Part shown: positions 34,170 through 43,995 of the stretch, in pieces
Layout of the letters: every line of letters starts with the position of its first letter
Position numbering within the stretch: the stretch's first letter is position 1
DNA from: Thermoproteus sp.
Lineage (GTDB): Archaea; Thermoproteota; Thermoprotei; Thermoproteales; Thermoproteaceae
Direction: 5' to 3'
DNA length: 64,000 nt
NCBI GenBank assembly: GCA_038893495.1
Contig: JAWARJ010000001.1
Coordinates: forward strand, 496,001 to 560,000
Made by a program: the position numbers and the translations under genes
Notes under the pieces: generated by a model
Databases searched by the model: none
Seen by the model: the letters and a program-made list of their open reading frames with translations, nothing else
Told to the model about the DNA's origin: nothing

Positions 34170-34589
34170 GTGGATGAAATAAAGGCCAAAATACTCGACG
34201 TCCTCAAGAGAGAGGGCCCTCAGACCGTTTATCAAATCGCCAAGGCCTTGGGTCTGACCTACGGCGCGGCCCAGTGGCACGTCTTCTATTTGGAGAAAGA
34301 GGGGCTCGTCCAGACCTATAGGGTGGGGAGGAGGCGTTACGTCGCCATAAACCCCAGCGGCGACGTGTTGAAGGTATTGAGGGTGAGGGACGTCCTGTCC
34401 GATGTGGAGCTCACATTGATGGCATACGGCATAAAGCCCGACATGAGCGTAGACGAGGCCGTCGAGATACTAGAGGAGAAGGAAATGAAACATATAGCTG
34501 AATTGGTCCAGTGGATGGCCAGAGAGAGGTACGAGAGGGAGGCCGAGAGGCGCCAAAAAATAAATAGGGAGTCGCCTCCCGGGCCATGA
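34170..34589 (+). CDS. Winged-helix transcription regulator
   Basis: A 139-residue protein with an ArsR/MarR-like winged helix in residues 4-58: KILDVLKREGPQTVYQIAKA then LGLTYGAAQWHVFYLEKEGL and the wing VQTYRVGRRRYVAI. The C-terminal part is helical and acidic/basic. There is no cysteine or histidine cluster for metal sensing. It has its own promoter (TTTTAAATA about 23 bases before the GTG) and its last codons overlap the next gene by four bases, so it probably controls the cassette in which it sits. Confidence 0.8.
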   Translation: MDEIKAKILDVLKREGPQTVYQIAKALGLTYGAAQWHVFYLEKEGLVQTYRVGRRRYVAINPSGDVLKVLRVRDVLSDVELTLMAYGIKPDMSVDEAVEILEEKEMKHIAELVQWMARERYEREAERRQKINRESPPGP

Positions 34590-35320
34590 TCTCTGTGGTG
34601 GTCCACCACACGTGTGCCTCGAGCTGGAAGCTGTTTAGGGGCGTCAAGGCCAAAGGGCTTCGCGTGGAGTTCGTCCCGGCTTCCTTCTCGCATCTGAGGC
34701 AGATGGCGTTGGGGATACCGGCCGTCTTTGTCGACGGCGAGCTCGTCCTCTACGACCCCGTAACTGTGGAGGACTTGGAGGCCCTCGCCAGCGGCTCGGC
34801 CCGGCGGGAGCTGTCCCCCGATAAGGCCATCGAGAACTTCATCACGGGCGTCGTGTACAACCAGGCGTTCCTGTCGTTGGCAGTGCTACACGGCTCCTTC
34901 AAGCCTCTGCTGGCCGATAGGGAGGTCGTCGAGGTTTTGACTAGGGCGAGATTCCACGGGGATCTGAAGGCCGCCGAGGCCGCACGCGCCGAGATCCAAC
35001 GGAGGGACAAAGAGCTCTTCGCAGAGAACAGGGAGCTCATGTTGAAGTCGCTGGCCTACGGCCTGACTAGAGAGCTCTACTGGCTCGGCTTGAGGCCGTC
35101 GTCGTTGAGCGCCGAACACGTCTCCATGTGGCTCCTCGCGAAGGCCACCGTGGGCAGGATAGGGTTGCAGTACCCCAAGCCCCACGTGGATAGGGCGACC
35201 GCCGAGGCCGTCGCGGCCATCTTGAAGGAGCGCGGCGAGCACTACATGGCGAAAATAGCCGAGGAGCAAGCCGCCATATCGGCCGACTCGGAGTTCCTTT
35301 CGTTATTTGCCGAAAGGTAG
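34586..35320 (+). CDS. Thioredoxin-fold-like protein with helical C-terminus
   Basis: A 244-residue protein. The first 75 residues look like a glutaredoxin/thioredoxin fold: VVVHHTCASSWKLF with a single cysteine at residue 10 followed by a helix, a second strand (LRVEFVPA), then the cis-proline region GIPAVFVDGELV and a last helix. Residues 90-244 are all helical without a recognised domain. The lone cysteine (C-A-S-S) suggests a monothiol activity. It is co-translated with the winged-helix gene. Confidence 0.6.
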   Translation: MISVVVHHTCASSWKLFRGVKAKGLRVEFVPASFSHLRQMALGIPAVFVDGELVLYDPVTVEDLEALASGSARRELSPDKAIENFITGVVYNQAFLSLAVLHGSFKPLLADREVVEVLTRARFHGDLKAAEAARAEIQRRDKELFAENRELMLKSLAYGLTRELYWLGLRPSSLSAEHVSMWLLAKATVGRIGLQYPKPHVDRATAEAVAAILKERGEHYMAKIAEEQAAISADSEFLSLFAER

Positions 35321-35390
35321 GCATACAGAAGCTTCTTTTAATCGGCTTATGACGAAATAAATCCTTTAAGTTGTATGAGATATTACTGTC

Positions 35391-36830
35391 ATGCGCACCT
35401 CAGTAATTGTGGGTATAATAGTTGTGGTTCTAGTAATAGCCATATTGGCGGCGATTCTGGCCACGAGGCCGTCGGCCCCGCCGGCGGCCTCCACTACGTC
35501 GCCGACTGTCACACAGACTGCGACGGGCACCACAGCGCCGAGCACGACCACAACAGGTCCCGCCACGATAACTTTCTACACCTGGTGGGCAGGCCTGGAG
35601 AGATTCGCCGTAGATGCAGTGATAGGCAACTTCACTAAGATATACGGCATAAACGTCGAAAAGACCGCCGTGCCGGGCGGCGCTGGCGTAAACGCCAAAA
35701 TAGCGATACTCACCCTGATACAGGCCGGGAAGCCTCCGGCGGCGTTCCAAGTCCACTGCGGCCCCGAGATGATCAGCTATATCTACGCCGCCCCCAACGG
35801 GGCGAATAGCTTCGTCAACATGACCCCCGTGGCGCAACAAATCGGCCTAATACAGCAAGCCCCCGGCGTGGCTTGGGCGTGTTCTCTCAACGGAGGCATG
35901 TTCTCGCTACCGGTGGACGTCCATAGGGCCAATTTGATAATGTACAATAAGCACCTATTGGACAAGATAGGCGCCTCCGTCCCCACTACCGTACAAGACC
36001 TATTGGCCGTATGCCAAAAGGCCTCTGCGGCCGGCATACCCTGTCTAGTGTTGGGAGGGGCCGATCAATTCACCTTATTGCAGACTTGGGAGAACATCTT
36101 CCTGGCCGTTGGAGGTCCCTATAAGTTCATGCAATTCCTATACGGCACTCTGCCGCCTAACGACCCCTCGATAATACAAGCCACCCAGCTCTATCTCAAC
36201 CTAACTAAGTACCTATCCCCCGATTGGACTGGCGTCGATTGGACCGGCGCGGTGGCCGACGTGGTGCAAGGCAAGGCGTTGGCCCACGTAGACGGCGATT
36301 GGGCAGTCGGCTTGATACACAACGTATACCCCAACGTGACCATGTGCACTGTAGACAACATAACGCCTAATTGCGATATAATATTTGCGCCGTTCCCCGG
36401 CACTCAGGGAGTCTACAGCTTGGTGATAGACTCCGTGGCCGTGCCCGTAGGCCCCGAGGCCAACTACGGAGTGTTATTCGCCAAGTTCTTCGCCGGGCCG
36501 CAAGGGCAAATGATATTCAACCCCATAAAGGGCTCTATAGCCACCTATAAGAACATAAGCACTTCGATCTACCCCACTCCGGTACAACAATGGGAGGCCC
36601 AACAATACAGAACCGCGAGGTTCTACGTCTTCTCGTTGACCCACGGAGGTTTGTTCTCGGACGTATGGCAGAACTTATTACAACAAGTCGTCGTCTTGAC
36701 TCAGACAGGGAGGGCCGACTTGTGGTATAACACTGTCGCCAAGGCCCTCGCCACCGAGAAGCAAGAATGGAGCGGATGGTACATGGGATTCCCCAACAAT
36801 AAGTTCTGGGGCAACGCCACATCTACCTAA
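35391..36830 (+). CDS. Sugar ABC transporter, substrate-binding protein
   Basis: A 479-residue membrane-anchored binding protein. Residues 4-25 are a hydrophobic anchor, followed by a Ser/Thr/Pro-rich linker to about residue 58, as in archaeal extracellular binding proteins, then a family-1 solute-binding domain beginning ITFYTWWAG. The closest pattern is the glucose-type GlcS/arabinose-type proteins of Crenarchaeota. Two permease genes follow immediately. The ATG has a TTTAAG box about 26 bases upstream. The sugar is not known. Confidence 0.88.
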   Translation: MRTSVIVGIIVVVLVIAILAAILATRPSAPPAASTTSPTVTQTATGTTAPSTTTTGPATITFYTWWAGLERFAVDAVIGNFTKIYGINVEKTAVPGGAGVNAKIAILTLIQAGKPPAAFQVHCGPEMISYIYAAPNGANSFVNMTPVAQQIGLIQQAPGVAWACSLNGGMFSLPVDVHRANLIMYNKHLLDKIGASVPTTVQDLLAVCQKASAAGIPCLVLGGADQFTLLQTWENIFLAVGGPYKFMQFLYGTLPPNDPSIIQATQLYLNLTKYLSPDWTGVDWTGAVADVVQGKALAHVDGDWAVGLIHNVYPNVTMCTVDNITPNCDIIFAPFPGTQGVYSLVIDSVAVPVGPEANYGVLFAKFFAGPQGQMIFNPIKGSIATYKNISTSIYPTPVQQWEAQQYRTARFYVFSLTHGGLFSDVWQNLLQQVVVLTQTGRADLWYNTVAKALATEKQEWSGWYMGFPNNKFWGNATST

Positions 36831-37666
36831 TGAAAACCCAACTTATTTTTTTCTTAATACCAGCCTTTATATTTTCTGGAATTTTATACTATTTTATAGT
36901 ATGGAATTTCTATATATCATTAACTAACTATTCGGCATTACATTCAAAGCCGCAATTCGTCGGGCTTGAGACCTTCATCTCGTTGTTTTCAGATCCCGAC
37001 TTCACCTCGTCGCTCGTCAGGACGTTGTTGTGGGTCGTCGTGTTGGTAGGCGCGGGCAACCTAATGGCCTTATTGATAGCCTCGGCCATATACAACCTAG
37101 AGAGCGCTCGGGCTCGCAACATAGCGACTGCCTTCTACATATATCCGCTAGCGGTTTCGTTGGTGGCTTCGGGGATAATATGGCGTTGGCTTTTCGACAT
37201 AGATAGGGGAATAGATGCGGTCCTCAACGTGAAGATCTTTTGGCTACAGGGCAACAACGCCTTTTGGAGCACCGCGTTGGTGTCGGTGTGGGTCTATACC
37301 GGCCTCGGCGTTCTGTTCTACCTCGCTATGTTCTACAACGTAGATAAATCGCAAATTGAAAGCGCCTATATCGACGGGGCCAATACGCTACATATAATGT
37401 TGAGAGTCGTAGTGCCCCAATCCAGACAGGCCTTAATCATAGCAACGGTGTTTTATACCCTCTTCGCCATACAGATGTTCGATCTGCCCTACACGATGTT
37501 GTTCCTAAACCCCTTCGTCATGACGTTAGTGATATACACATTCTTCAAATTTGCCACTCTATATTTCGCGACGGCCAGCGCGACGGCTATCGTGATCTTA
37601 GCGCTTTCGGCGGCGATAGTGGTGCCGTATTCCACAATAGGCTTTAAGAGGTGGTTGAAGATATGA
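36830..37666 (+). CDS. Sugar ABC transporter permease 1
   Basis: A 278-residue MalF-type permease with six membrane segments. The cytoplasmic EAA loop is seen as ESAYIDGANTLHIMLRVVVP, which contacts the ATPase. Its ATG overlaps the TAA of the binding-protein gene by one base, and its own TGA overlaps the next start, giving one transcription unit. The first 40 codons are much richer in A/T than the rest. Confidence 0.92.
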   Translation: MKTQLIFFLIPAFIFSGILYYFIVWNFYISLTNYSALHSKPQFVGLETFISLFSDPDFTSSLVRTLLWVVVLVGAGNLMALLIASAIYNLESARARNIATAFYIYPLAVSLVASGIIWRWLFDIDRGIDAVLNVKIFWLQGNNAFWSTALVSVWVYTGLGVLFYLAMFYNVDKSQIESAYIDGANTLHIMLRVVVPQSRQALIIATVFYTLFAIQMFDLPYTMLFLNPFVMTLVIYTFFKFATLYFATASATAIVILALSAAIVVPYSTIGFKRWLKI

Positions 37667-38481
37667 GGGCCCGAGTAGTCGCCGCCTACGCGATAATTAT
37701 CGTCGTCGGCGTGTTGTGGGCGCTTCCGCTATACGCCATGGTGGTGGGGTCGCTTAAAAACCTCTCCGAGGTCATGTCCAGCCCGGTCCTCTCGCCTCCG
37801 ACTGCCATCGATATAAGCAGTTTGGTATCTGCAAGCGAGCTTCTGGCGGTCCCGCTGGCTAATACGGCCGTCGTTGTGATCCCAGTGGCGCTCGTGGCGA
37901 CTCTAGTGGGCGCGTTGGGCGCATACGCCCTACTGAGACTAGTGGGGGCCCTGAGGGACGGACTCGTGATAGCCATAGCGGTGGCGACCTATCTGCCCTA
38001 CCAAGTCACGTTGGTGCCCCTAGTGGATTTCATGAAGGCCATAGGGCTTTACAATACGCTTTGGGGACTGGCGCTGGCCTTCTCGATATTCTACGTGCCT
38101 TTTGCCACTCTCATGATGTATATATTTATGACGGCCCTGCCCAGACAAGTGATAGAGGCCGCCGAGATAGACGGCGCCTCCGAGTTCACACTATTTAGGC
38201 GCGTCGTATTGCCGTTGATGGGGCCCGGCTACGTCTCCACTGCGATATTTCTGACAATACAGGGATGGAACAACCTATTCATACCGCTGGTCCTAACTAG
38301 AGGATATACAAAACACGTAATGTTGACGTTATTCAGCTTCACGGGGCAGACGGGCAACGTTTACAACCAGATGTATGCAGCGGCGCTAGTGGCGTCCCTA
38401 CCCCCGCTATTGGTATTCGTGGCCCTGGGCCGTTACTTCATAAGAGGGCTATTGGCCTTAGGCACTGGAGGAAAAGCCTAG
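37663..38481 (+). CDS. Sugar ABC transporter permease 2
   Basis: A 272-residue MalG-type permease with six membrane segments and EAA loop [20 protein letters not shown]. The ATG at 37663 overlaps the previous stop (ATGA) and is preferred to an upstream GTG. No ATP-binding subunit gene is found on either side: the next gene is convergent triosephosphate isomerase, whose end overlaps this one by four bases. The ATPase must be elsewhere or shared among several importers. Confidence 0.92.
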   Translation: MRARVVAAYAIIIVVGVLWALPLYAMVVGSLKNLSEVMSSPVLSPPTAIDISSLVSASELLAVPLANTAVVVIPVALVATLVGALGAYALLRLVGALRDGLVIAIAVATYLPYQVTLVPLVDFMKAIGLYNTLWGLALAFSIFYVPFATLMMYIFMTALPRQVIEAAEIDGASEFTLFRRVVLPLMGPGYVSTAIFLTIQGWNNLFIPLVLTRGYTKHVMLTLFSFTGQTGNVYNQMYAAALVASLPPLLVFVALGRYFIRGLLALGTGGKA

Positions 38482-39152
38482 AGCCTTAGAGGGCCCGCCA
38501 GCTCGAGAATTTTCTGGTAGGGATCTTTTGCCTTGACGGCGGCGCTGGCCAACAGGACGCCCTTAGTCCCCAGCTTGAGGGCCGCCGCTACGTCCTCGCC
38601 ACTCTCGATTCCGGCGCCTGTGATGACCGCCACTTGCGGGAAGTGGGCAGAGACCAGCTCCACGGTCTTGATCACGGTCTCGGGCTTGTATTTAGACACG
38701 GCGCGGCCCGTGCCTATCAGCTCGGGCGGCTCCACAGCCACGGCGTGAGGCTCCAAGGCGGCCGCCGCGAGGGAGGTGCGGGGATCCGGCGCGCAGACGA
38801 CGACGTCGAGCCCCAACGCCTTCGCCTTCTCCACGTATTTGGCCAGGTCGTTGAGCTTGAGGGGGGCCTCGCTGTGGTTGAGGATCACGCCCCTCGCTCC
38901 GGCCTCCTTTGTGTTCTCTAGAGGCACGTGGGCCGTATATGCGCCCGACGACTCCACATCGACCCCCTGGGCATATACCGGTATCTCCACAGACTGGGCC
39001 ACTAGGGCCAGCTCCAAATGGCTCGGGGCCACGGCTATGTTGACGCCCAGCTCCTTGGCGGCCCTCTCGGCGGCCTTGGCCAGCTCTACCGCCCTCCTGC
39101 CAGCCGCCTCTCTATACGCCTTGAAGTTCACTATTAGTATCGGGAGGCGCAT
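38478..39152 (-). CDS. tpiA: Triosephosphate isomerase, archaeal short form
   Basis: A 224-residue enzyme interconverting dihydroxyacetone phosphate and glyceraldehyde 3-phosphate. Lys11 (NFKAY), His93 (LNHSE) and Glu141 ([10 protein letters not shown]) form the active site, and GAGI plus [12 protein letters not shown] carry phosphate-binding loops. The archaeal enzyme is about 225 residues, shorter than the bacterial 250, and is tetrameric. It is a single gene, convergent with the sugar permease. Confidence 0.97.
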   Translation of the reverse strand: MRLPILIVNFKAYREAAGRRAVELAKAAERAAKELGVNIAVAPSHLELALVAQSVEIPVYAQGVDVESSGAYTAHVPLENTKEAGARGVILNHSEAPLKLNDLAKYVEKAKALGLDVVVCAPDPRTSLAAAALEPHAVAVEPPELIGTGRAVSKYKPETVIKTVELVSAHFPQVAVITGAGIESGEDVAAALKLGTKGVLLASAAVKAKDPYQKILELAGPLRL

Positions 39153-39284
39153 ATATCAGCCATTTTAAACGGATTTAAATTTAATGTAGATAGTAATACG
39201 CGAAGTTATCCAAATTCTAACCACCACGGCTAGAAATACGCCGGGAGGTAGTGCTAACTCCACCCCAATCGGCCATTGGAAACA

Positions 39285-39770
39285 TTACGCGGAACCCGCG
39301 TCGGTCGTAAGAATGCCGGCCACTAGCTCCACGCCCCTCTTCACGTAGGCGATGCCCTCCCTCACCTCCTCAAGGCTGAGCCGAGCCTCATGGAAGCCCT
39401 CCACATGTAGAAACCAAGCCTCATGTGCGGCGAGGCGGAACTCCACGCCCAGCTTCCTTTCCAGCTTCCTCACTGCGGAGAAGAAAGTCGTTGCCTTCCA
39501 CCTGCCCTCCCGCTCCGCCTGTCCGGCCTCCTCCAGCCCTAGATATACGGCCGCCGCCTTCACCGCCTCCTCAAAGGCCTTATATGCCCTCTCGGCGGCT
39601 TGCACGGGGTCCTCCAGCGCCTCCGCCTCTTGGAGATATCGCGTAGCTAGCTCCATGTGGGCCCTTGCAATTTCGGCGGGGTCAGCCCCCATTGCCCTAG
39701 ACAACGCAGAAATGATCACATACTCCACGTCAATTCCCCTCCGCCTCGCCTCTGCTATCAAGTTCTCCAC
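39285..39770 (-). CDS. PaREP1-family protein
   Basis: A 161-residue member of the PaREP1 family, a paralogous group expanded in Pyrobaculum and Thermoproteus. Family signatures are the helical ATRYLQEAEALEDPVQAAER with AYKAFEEAVKAA, then the GRWKATTFFSAVRKL block and AWFLHVEGFHEARL. These proteins are all-helical, similar in shape to HEPN domains, and their function is unknown. The GTG at 39770 has TTTATAAC about 27 bases upstream; a longer frame to 39869 would run through that box. Confidence 0.85.
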   Translation of the reverse strand: MENLIAEARRRGIDVEYVIISALSRAMGADPAEIARAHMELATRYLQEAEALEDPVQAAERAYKAFEEAVKAAAVYLGLEEAGQAEREGRWKATTFFSAVRKLERKLGVEFRLAAHEAWFLHVEGFHEARLSLEEVREGIAYVKRGVELVAGILTTDAGSA

Positions 39771-39932
39771 AAAAGATCTACGGTGGTTATAGGTTATAAA
39801 ATCAATACGCCGAGTCCAGAAATGCGAGGTCGCTCCCGCCCTATGTGGGGCGGAATAGAGGCAAGACACCTCCGACCTAGAGCGGTTCGGCGCGTAGAGG
39901 CGGCCAAAAAGACGTCGGTTTCCGGCGGGCGG

Positions 39933-42572
39933 CTATGAGCCTTGCTGTGCCGATCTCTCCAAAATCCTCTTGAGGACGTAGGGCAGTATTCCGCCGTGTT
40001 TGATGTATTCCACCTCGGCCCAAGTGTATACGGCGGCCTTCGCCTTTATCTCATCGACGCGCCCGTCCTTCCTGTGAATCCTAATGGTCAGCTCCTTGCC
40101 CGGGGCGAGGCCCTCCGATAGGCCCACTATGTCTATGGTCTCCGACCCGTCTAGGGCCAAGCTGTCCACGGTGACACCCGGCGGTAGCTGTATCGGCACG
40201 ACGCCCACCATGGTTAGGTTCGACCTATGGATGCGCTCGAAGCTCTCTGCTATGACGGCCTTGACGCCCAGGAGCTTCGGCCCTTTGGCGGCCCAATCCC
40301 TACTGGACCCGGCGCCGTAGTTCTTGCCAGCTACGACTATCACGGGGGTGCCCTCCCTCTTGTAGGCCTCGGCGGCCTCGTAGACCGTCATCACTTTGCC
40401 CTCTGGGAACTTAACGGTGAGGCCCCCCTCGAGGTTGCCAATCTTGTTCCTATAGCCCTTGCTGGAGAACGTGCCTCTCACCATTACCTGCCAGTTGCCT
40501 CTCCTCGCGCCGAAGGTGTTGAAGTCGGAGGGCTTGACGCCCAGCGACATCAAGTACTGCCCCGCTGGGTTGTCCTTGGTGATATTGCCGGCGGGCGATA
40601 TGTGGTCGGTCGTGATGCTGTCCCCGAGGACCAGCAACGGCCTGGCACCCTTTATGTCTTTCACCTCTACGCCCTCCCCAAATAGGGGAGAAGGCTGTAT
40701 GTATGTGTCGTCGGCCCTCCATTGGTATAGCTGTCCGGAGGGCGCCTCCAAGGCCTTCCACTCAGGGACGAGCTCGCCGATGTTGCCGTACTTCTCCACG
40801 TAGATCTTGGGGTCGGCCCACTCCTCCACCGTCCTCACCACCTCCTGGGGGCTAGGCCATAGGTCTTTTAGGTAGACCGGTTTCCCGTCGGCCGTGACGG
40901 CCAGCGGCTCTTCGTCTAGGTTCTTCAACACGGTGCCGGCCAGCGCGTAGGCCACCACTAGGGGAGGCGAAGCCAAATAGGCGGCCCTTACGTCTGGATG
41001 CACTCTGGCCTCGAAGTTCCTATTTCCAGACAGCACTGCGGCGGCCAATATGTCGTGTTCCCTTATGGCCTTGGCCACGGGCTCCGGCAGGGGGCCGGAG
41101 TTACCTATACAGGTAGTGCACCCGAAGGCCGCCACGTTGAAGCCCAATTCGTCTAGGTATTTCTGGAGGCCGCTCCTCTCCAGTATTTCCGCGACGGCCC
41201 TCGACCCCGGCGCGAAGCTCGTCTTCACGTAGGGCGGCGGCTTGAGGCCTAACTGCGCGGCCTTTTTCGCCAACAGCCCCGCCGCGGCGAGCAGATAGGG
41301 ATTGGAGGTATTGGTGCAACTGGTGATGGCCGCTATGACCACAGCCCCATCTCCGAACTCCACGTTGCGCCCGTCCACCTCGATCGTCACCTTCTTCCGC
41401 GGCCTCTTCTTCCTCTCCTGGAGGAACTCCTCGAAGCTCTTGGGCACCTCGGAGAGCCTCCGTTTCTGCCAGGGCAGGGTGGGCCCCGCGAGGTGTCGCT
41501 CCACTGTCGAGAGGTCGAAGTCCACCACCTGGCTGTATTCGGCGCTCTCTACGCCGCCGAAGACGCCTTGTAGCTCATAGTACTTCTTGACCAAAGCCAC
41601 ATGGTCCTCCGGCCTCCCCGTGGCCCTCAAGTAGGACAGAGTGTTCTCGTCCACCGGAAACAGCCCGGTGGTCGAGCCGTACTCCGGCGCCATATTGGCG
41701 ATAGTGGCCCTATCGGGGACAGAGAGCTTCTTGACGCCCTCCCCGAAGAACTCCACAAAGGCGTCCACGACGTTCACCTTGCGGAGGGCCTCCGTAACCG
41801 CCAGCACTATGTCAGTGGCGGTGACGCCGGGCCTCGGCTCGCCGTATAGCCTAACGCCGACCACCCTCGGCACGCGGATTGTGATGGGCTCGCCCAACAT
41901 GGCCGCCTCCGCCTCGACGCCGCCGACGCCCCAGCCCACGACGCCTAGGCCGTTTATCATCGTCGTGTGGCTGTCCATCCCCACTAGAGTCTCAAAGTGG
42001 GCCAGATCGCCGTCGACCATCACCACCTTCGCCAAATACTCCAAGTTCACCTGGTGTATAATTCCGGTGCCCGGCGGGAAGATCCTCAAGTTCCTAAACG
42101 CCTGTTGCGCCCACTTCAAGAAGCGGTACCTCTCCCTATTGCGCTCTATCTCCAGCGCGATGTTTCTGCTCAAGGCCTCGCGGGACCCCCAGAAGTCTAT
42201 CTGCACCGAGTGGTCTATAATCAAATCCACCGGCACCTGGGGGTTGATTATGGAGGGGTCCTTCCCCATTTTGGCCACGATGTCGCGCATAGTCGCCAAG
42301 TCAACCACAGCCGGGACGCCCGTATAGTCTTGCATCACCACGCGGGATATCTTAAGCGCAACCTCGCCCTCAGGGGCCTTGGGGCTCCACTTGGCCAGCC
42401 TCTCTAGGTGCTCCATGGTGATGTCGCGGCCGTCAAGGTTCCTCATCACATTCTCCAACAACACCCTAATGGAGTACGGCAGTCGCGCTACGTCGTATCC
42501 CTCCTTCTCTAAGGACTTAAGGGGGTAGAACCGATAGGTCCTGCCTCCCAACGAAAACACCTCCGCCTGCAT
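39933..42572 (-). CDS. acnA: Aconitate hydratase (AcnA type)
   Basis: An 879-residue aconitase that isomerises citrate and isocitrate with a 4Fe-4S cluster. DHSVQIDFWG, the cluster cysteines (AITSCTNTSNP and CTTCIGNSG) and the C-terminal swivel domain with GAGSSRDWAAKGP are all present. The ATG at 42572 is favoured over the one at 42590 because a TATA-like ATTAAATA is centred 25 bases before it; the longer form would add six residues. It supports the oxidative or reductive citric acid segment. Single-gene unit. Confidence 0.96.
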   Translation of the reverse strand: MQAEVFSLGGRTYRFYPLKSLEKEGYDVARLPYSIRVLLENVMRNLDGRDITMEHLERLAKWSPKAPEGEVALKISRVVMQDYTGVPAVVDLATMRDIVAKMGKDPSIINPQVPVDLIIDHSVQIDFWGSREALSRNIALEIERNRERYRFLKWAQQAFRNLRIFPPGTGIIHQVNLEYLAKVVMVDGDLAHFETLVGMDSHTTMINGLGVVGWGVGGVEAEAAMLGEPITIRVPRVVGVRLYGEPRPGVTATDIVLAVTEALRKVNVVDAFVEFFGEGVKKLSVPDRATIANMAPEYGSTTGLFPVDENTLSYLRATGRPEDHVALVKKYYELQGVFGGVESAEYSQVVDFDLSTVERHLAGPTLPWQKRRLSEVPKSFEEFLQERKKRPRKKVTIEVDGRNVEFGDGAVVIAAITSCTNTSNPYLLAAAGLLAKKAAQLGLKPPPYVKTSFAPGSRAVAEILERSGLQKYLDELGFNVAAFGCTTCIGNSGPLPEPVAKAIREHDILAAAVLSGNRNFEARVHPDVRAAYLASPPLVVAYALAGTVLKNLDEEPLAVTADGKPVYLKDLWPSPQEVVRTVEEWADPKIYVEKYGNIGELVPEWKALEAPSGQLYQWRADDTYIQPSPLFGEGVEVKDIKGARPLLVLGDSITTDHISPAGNITKDNPAGQYLMSLGVKPSDFNTFGARRGNWQVMVRGTFSSKGYRNKIGNLEGGLTVKFPEGKVMTVYEAAEAYKREGTPVIVVAGKNYGAGSSRDWAAKGPKLLGVKAVIAESFERIHRSNLTMVGVVPIQLPPGVTVDSLALDGSETIDIVGLSEGLAPGKELTIRIHRKDGRVDEIKAKAAVYTWAEVEYIKHGGILPYVLKRILERSAQQGS

Positions 42573-42858
42573 ATAGGCCAGTTCGTGCATTATTTAATAT
42601 GTTATTTCATTCGCAGTCTTACACAAAACTCGCGCTATGTCGAAGGGTCGTCCGCCGCGTCGCCGAGAAAAGACATCTCCGTAGAGCACACGCGCCGTGT
42701 AAGCCACAGGTCCTCTCTAGCCATGTAGGGACCGCGCGATCTTAAAGAAAGACGTGTCTGTACCCGCTAATTACAACAGTCGAATCCACTTAGGTAAAGC
42801 CGATATTAAAGCACTCCGGCAACATCTGAATATTTTTATACCGTCTTAGGATATTTGG

Positions 42859-43995
42859 GTGATTATTGCTGAGACTCGTAGGGGCGGCACTAGGGGCTCT
42901 AGCTACGTCTATGTGCTCATCGGCAATGAGCTTGTCCATGTTTCCGAAGTCGGTAGGCTCGTTAGGCGTGACCGCGATGAATACGTCTACGAGGTGCCCG
43001 GCGATGTGGCTAGCTACATCTACATTTTTAGCTTCAGTAGACAAGGCTATTTCCACATAGCAAGATGTCCGCCGGACAATTACGAGAGGCTAAGCGACAT
43101 CAGGAGGTGCGTGTCTATAACCGATGATGTTATTAACATTTGGTCACAGGGCATTAGGTTTAGAGTTAGGAGCAAGGCGTTGAAGCAATTGATCGACGAG
43201 CTGTTTAGCGAGTTCGCCGCAATGGCGAATGAGATCAAGACCTACTGGAGTTCTCTAGGCGGCAGTTTGAGCTTTTTGGGCCGTTCGGTGAGGCTTGTAG
43301 AATTCTTCGAAGACCCGAGGATTTATTACTTCAGCGAGTTGAGCATACCAAGCGACATCGGTAGGGCTAATGGCGTCAAGACGTTGATGTCCCTCGTCTA
43401 TGAGAATTGGATTGCGATTAAGGTCTCCGAGGCCTTAGGGGCGAGAGGCTTAATCAGAAGGAGATGGGAGGAGAGCCCGTCGTTCATTAACCAGCCAATT
43501 ACCGTTTGGTTCGAGCAAGGCGGTAGCATGAGCTATGCGATACTCGACACGCCGCATGGCCCGGTTACCATGTGGGTTGAGTTTCAAGAGACTCCAGAAA
43601 TACATGTATATGACATCAAAATAGTGGATGGTAGCAAGCTTATATTTGTGAGAAGCCCCGGTAGGAGGGCGGTCAGGCCCGACATAGTCGTCGCCAGGGG
43701 TAAATATGACACTGTCGGCGAGCTCTTGAAGTCGGGCGGAGCTATAGATCTGCTTATCGAGTGTAAGGTTTTACCCTATGAGGAGTGGAGGAGAGATGTT
43801 GATGAGCAACTAATACCATACATGAGCCGCTTCAAGCCGAGAGGTATGATACTAGTTAGTAGGCGTGAGGTGCCAAGAAGTGTAAAAGAAAGACTAGAAA
43901 GATATGGGATAAAGTTAATGGATAATGTAAATCTAAATAATAAGGAATCAATAGAAGAGTTAAAGAAACAAATACAGAAACTAATAATAGAGTAA
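42859..43995 (+). CDS. Unknown protein with nuclease-like C-terminal motif
   Basis: A 378-residue orphan starting at GTG after TTTTTATACC (about 22 bases upstream). The C-terminal third contains RPDIVVARGKYD...AIDLLIECKVLPYEEW, that is P-D ... E-C-K, the spacing of a PD-(D/E)xK nuclease core, followed by a helix and RGMILVSRREV. The first two thirds are mixed alpha/beta without a family. Codons are more A/T-rich than in neighbouring aconitase, especially in the last 100 bases, which suggests acquisition. A restriction- or repair-type nuclease is a guess. Confidence 0.6.
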   Translation: MIIAETRRGGTRGSSYVYVLIGNELVHVSEVGRLVRRDRDEYVYEVPGDVASYIYIFSFSRQGYFHIARCPPDNYERLSDIRRCVSITDDVINIWSQGIRFRVRSKALKQLIDELFSEFAAMANEIKTYWSSLGGSLSFLGRSVRLVEFFEDPRIYYFSELSIPSDIGRANGVKTLMSLVYENWIAIKVSEALGARGLIRRRWEESPSFINQPITVWFEQGGSMSYAILDTPHGPVTMWVEFQETPEIHVYDIKIVDGSKLIFVRSPGRRAVRPDIVVARGKYDTVGELLKSGGAIDLLIECKVLPYEEWRRDVDEQLIPYMSRFKPRGMILVSRREVPRSVKERLERYGIKLMDNVNLNNKESIEELKKQIQKLIIE

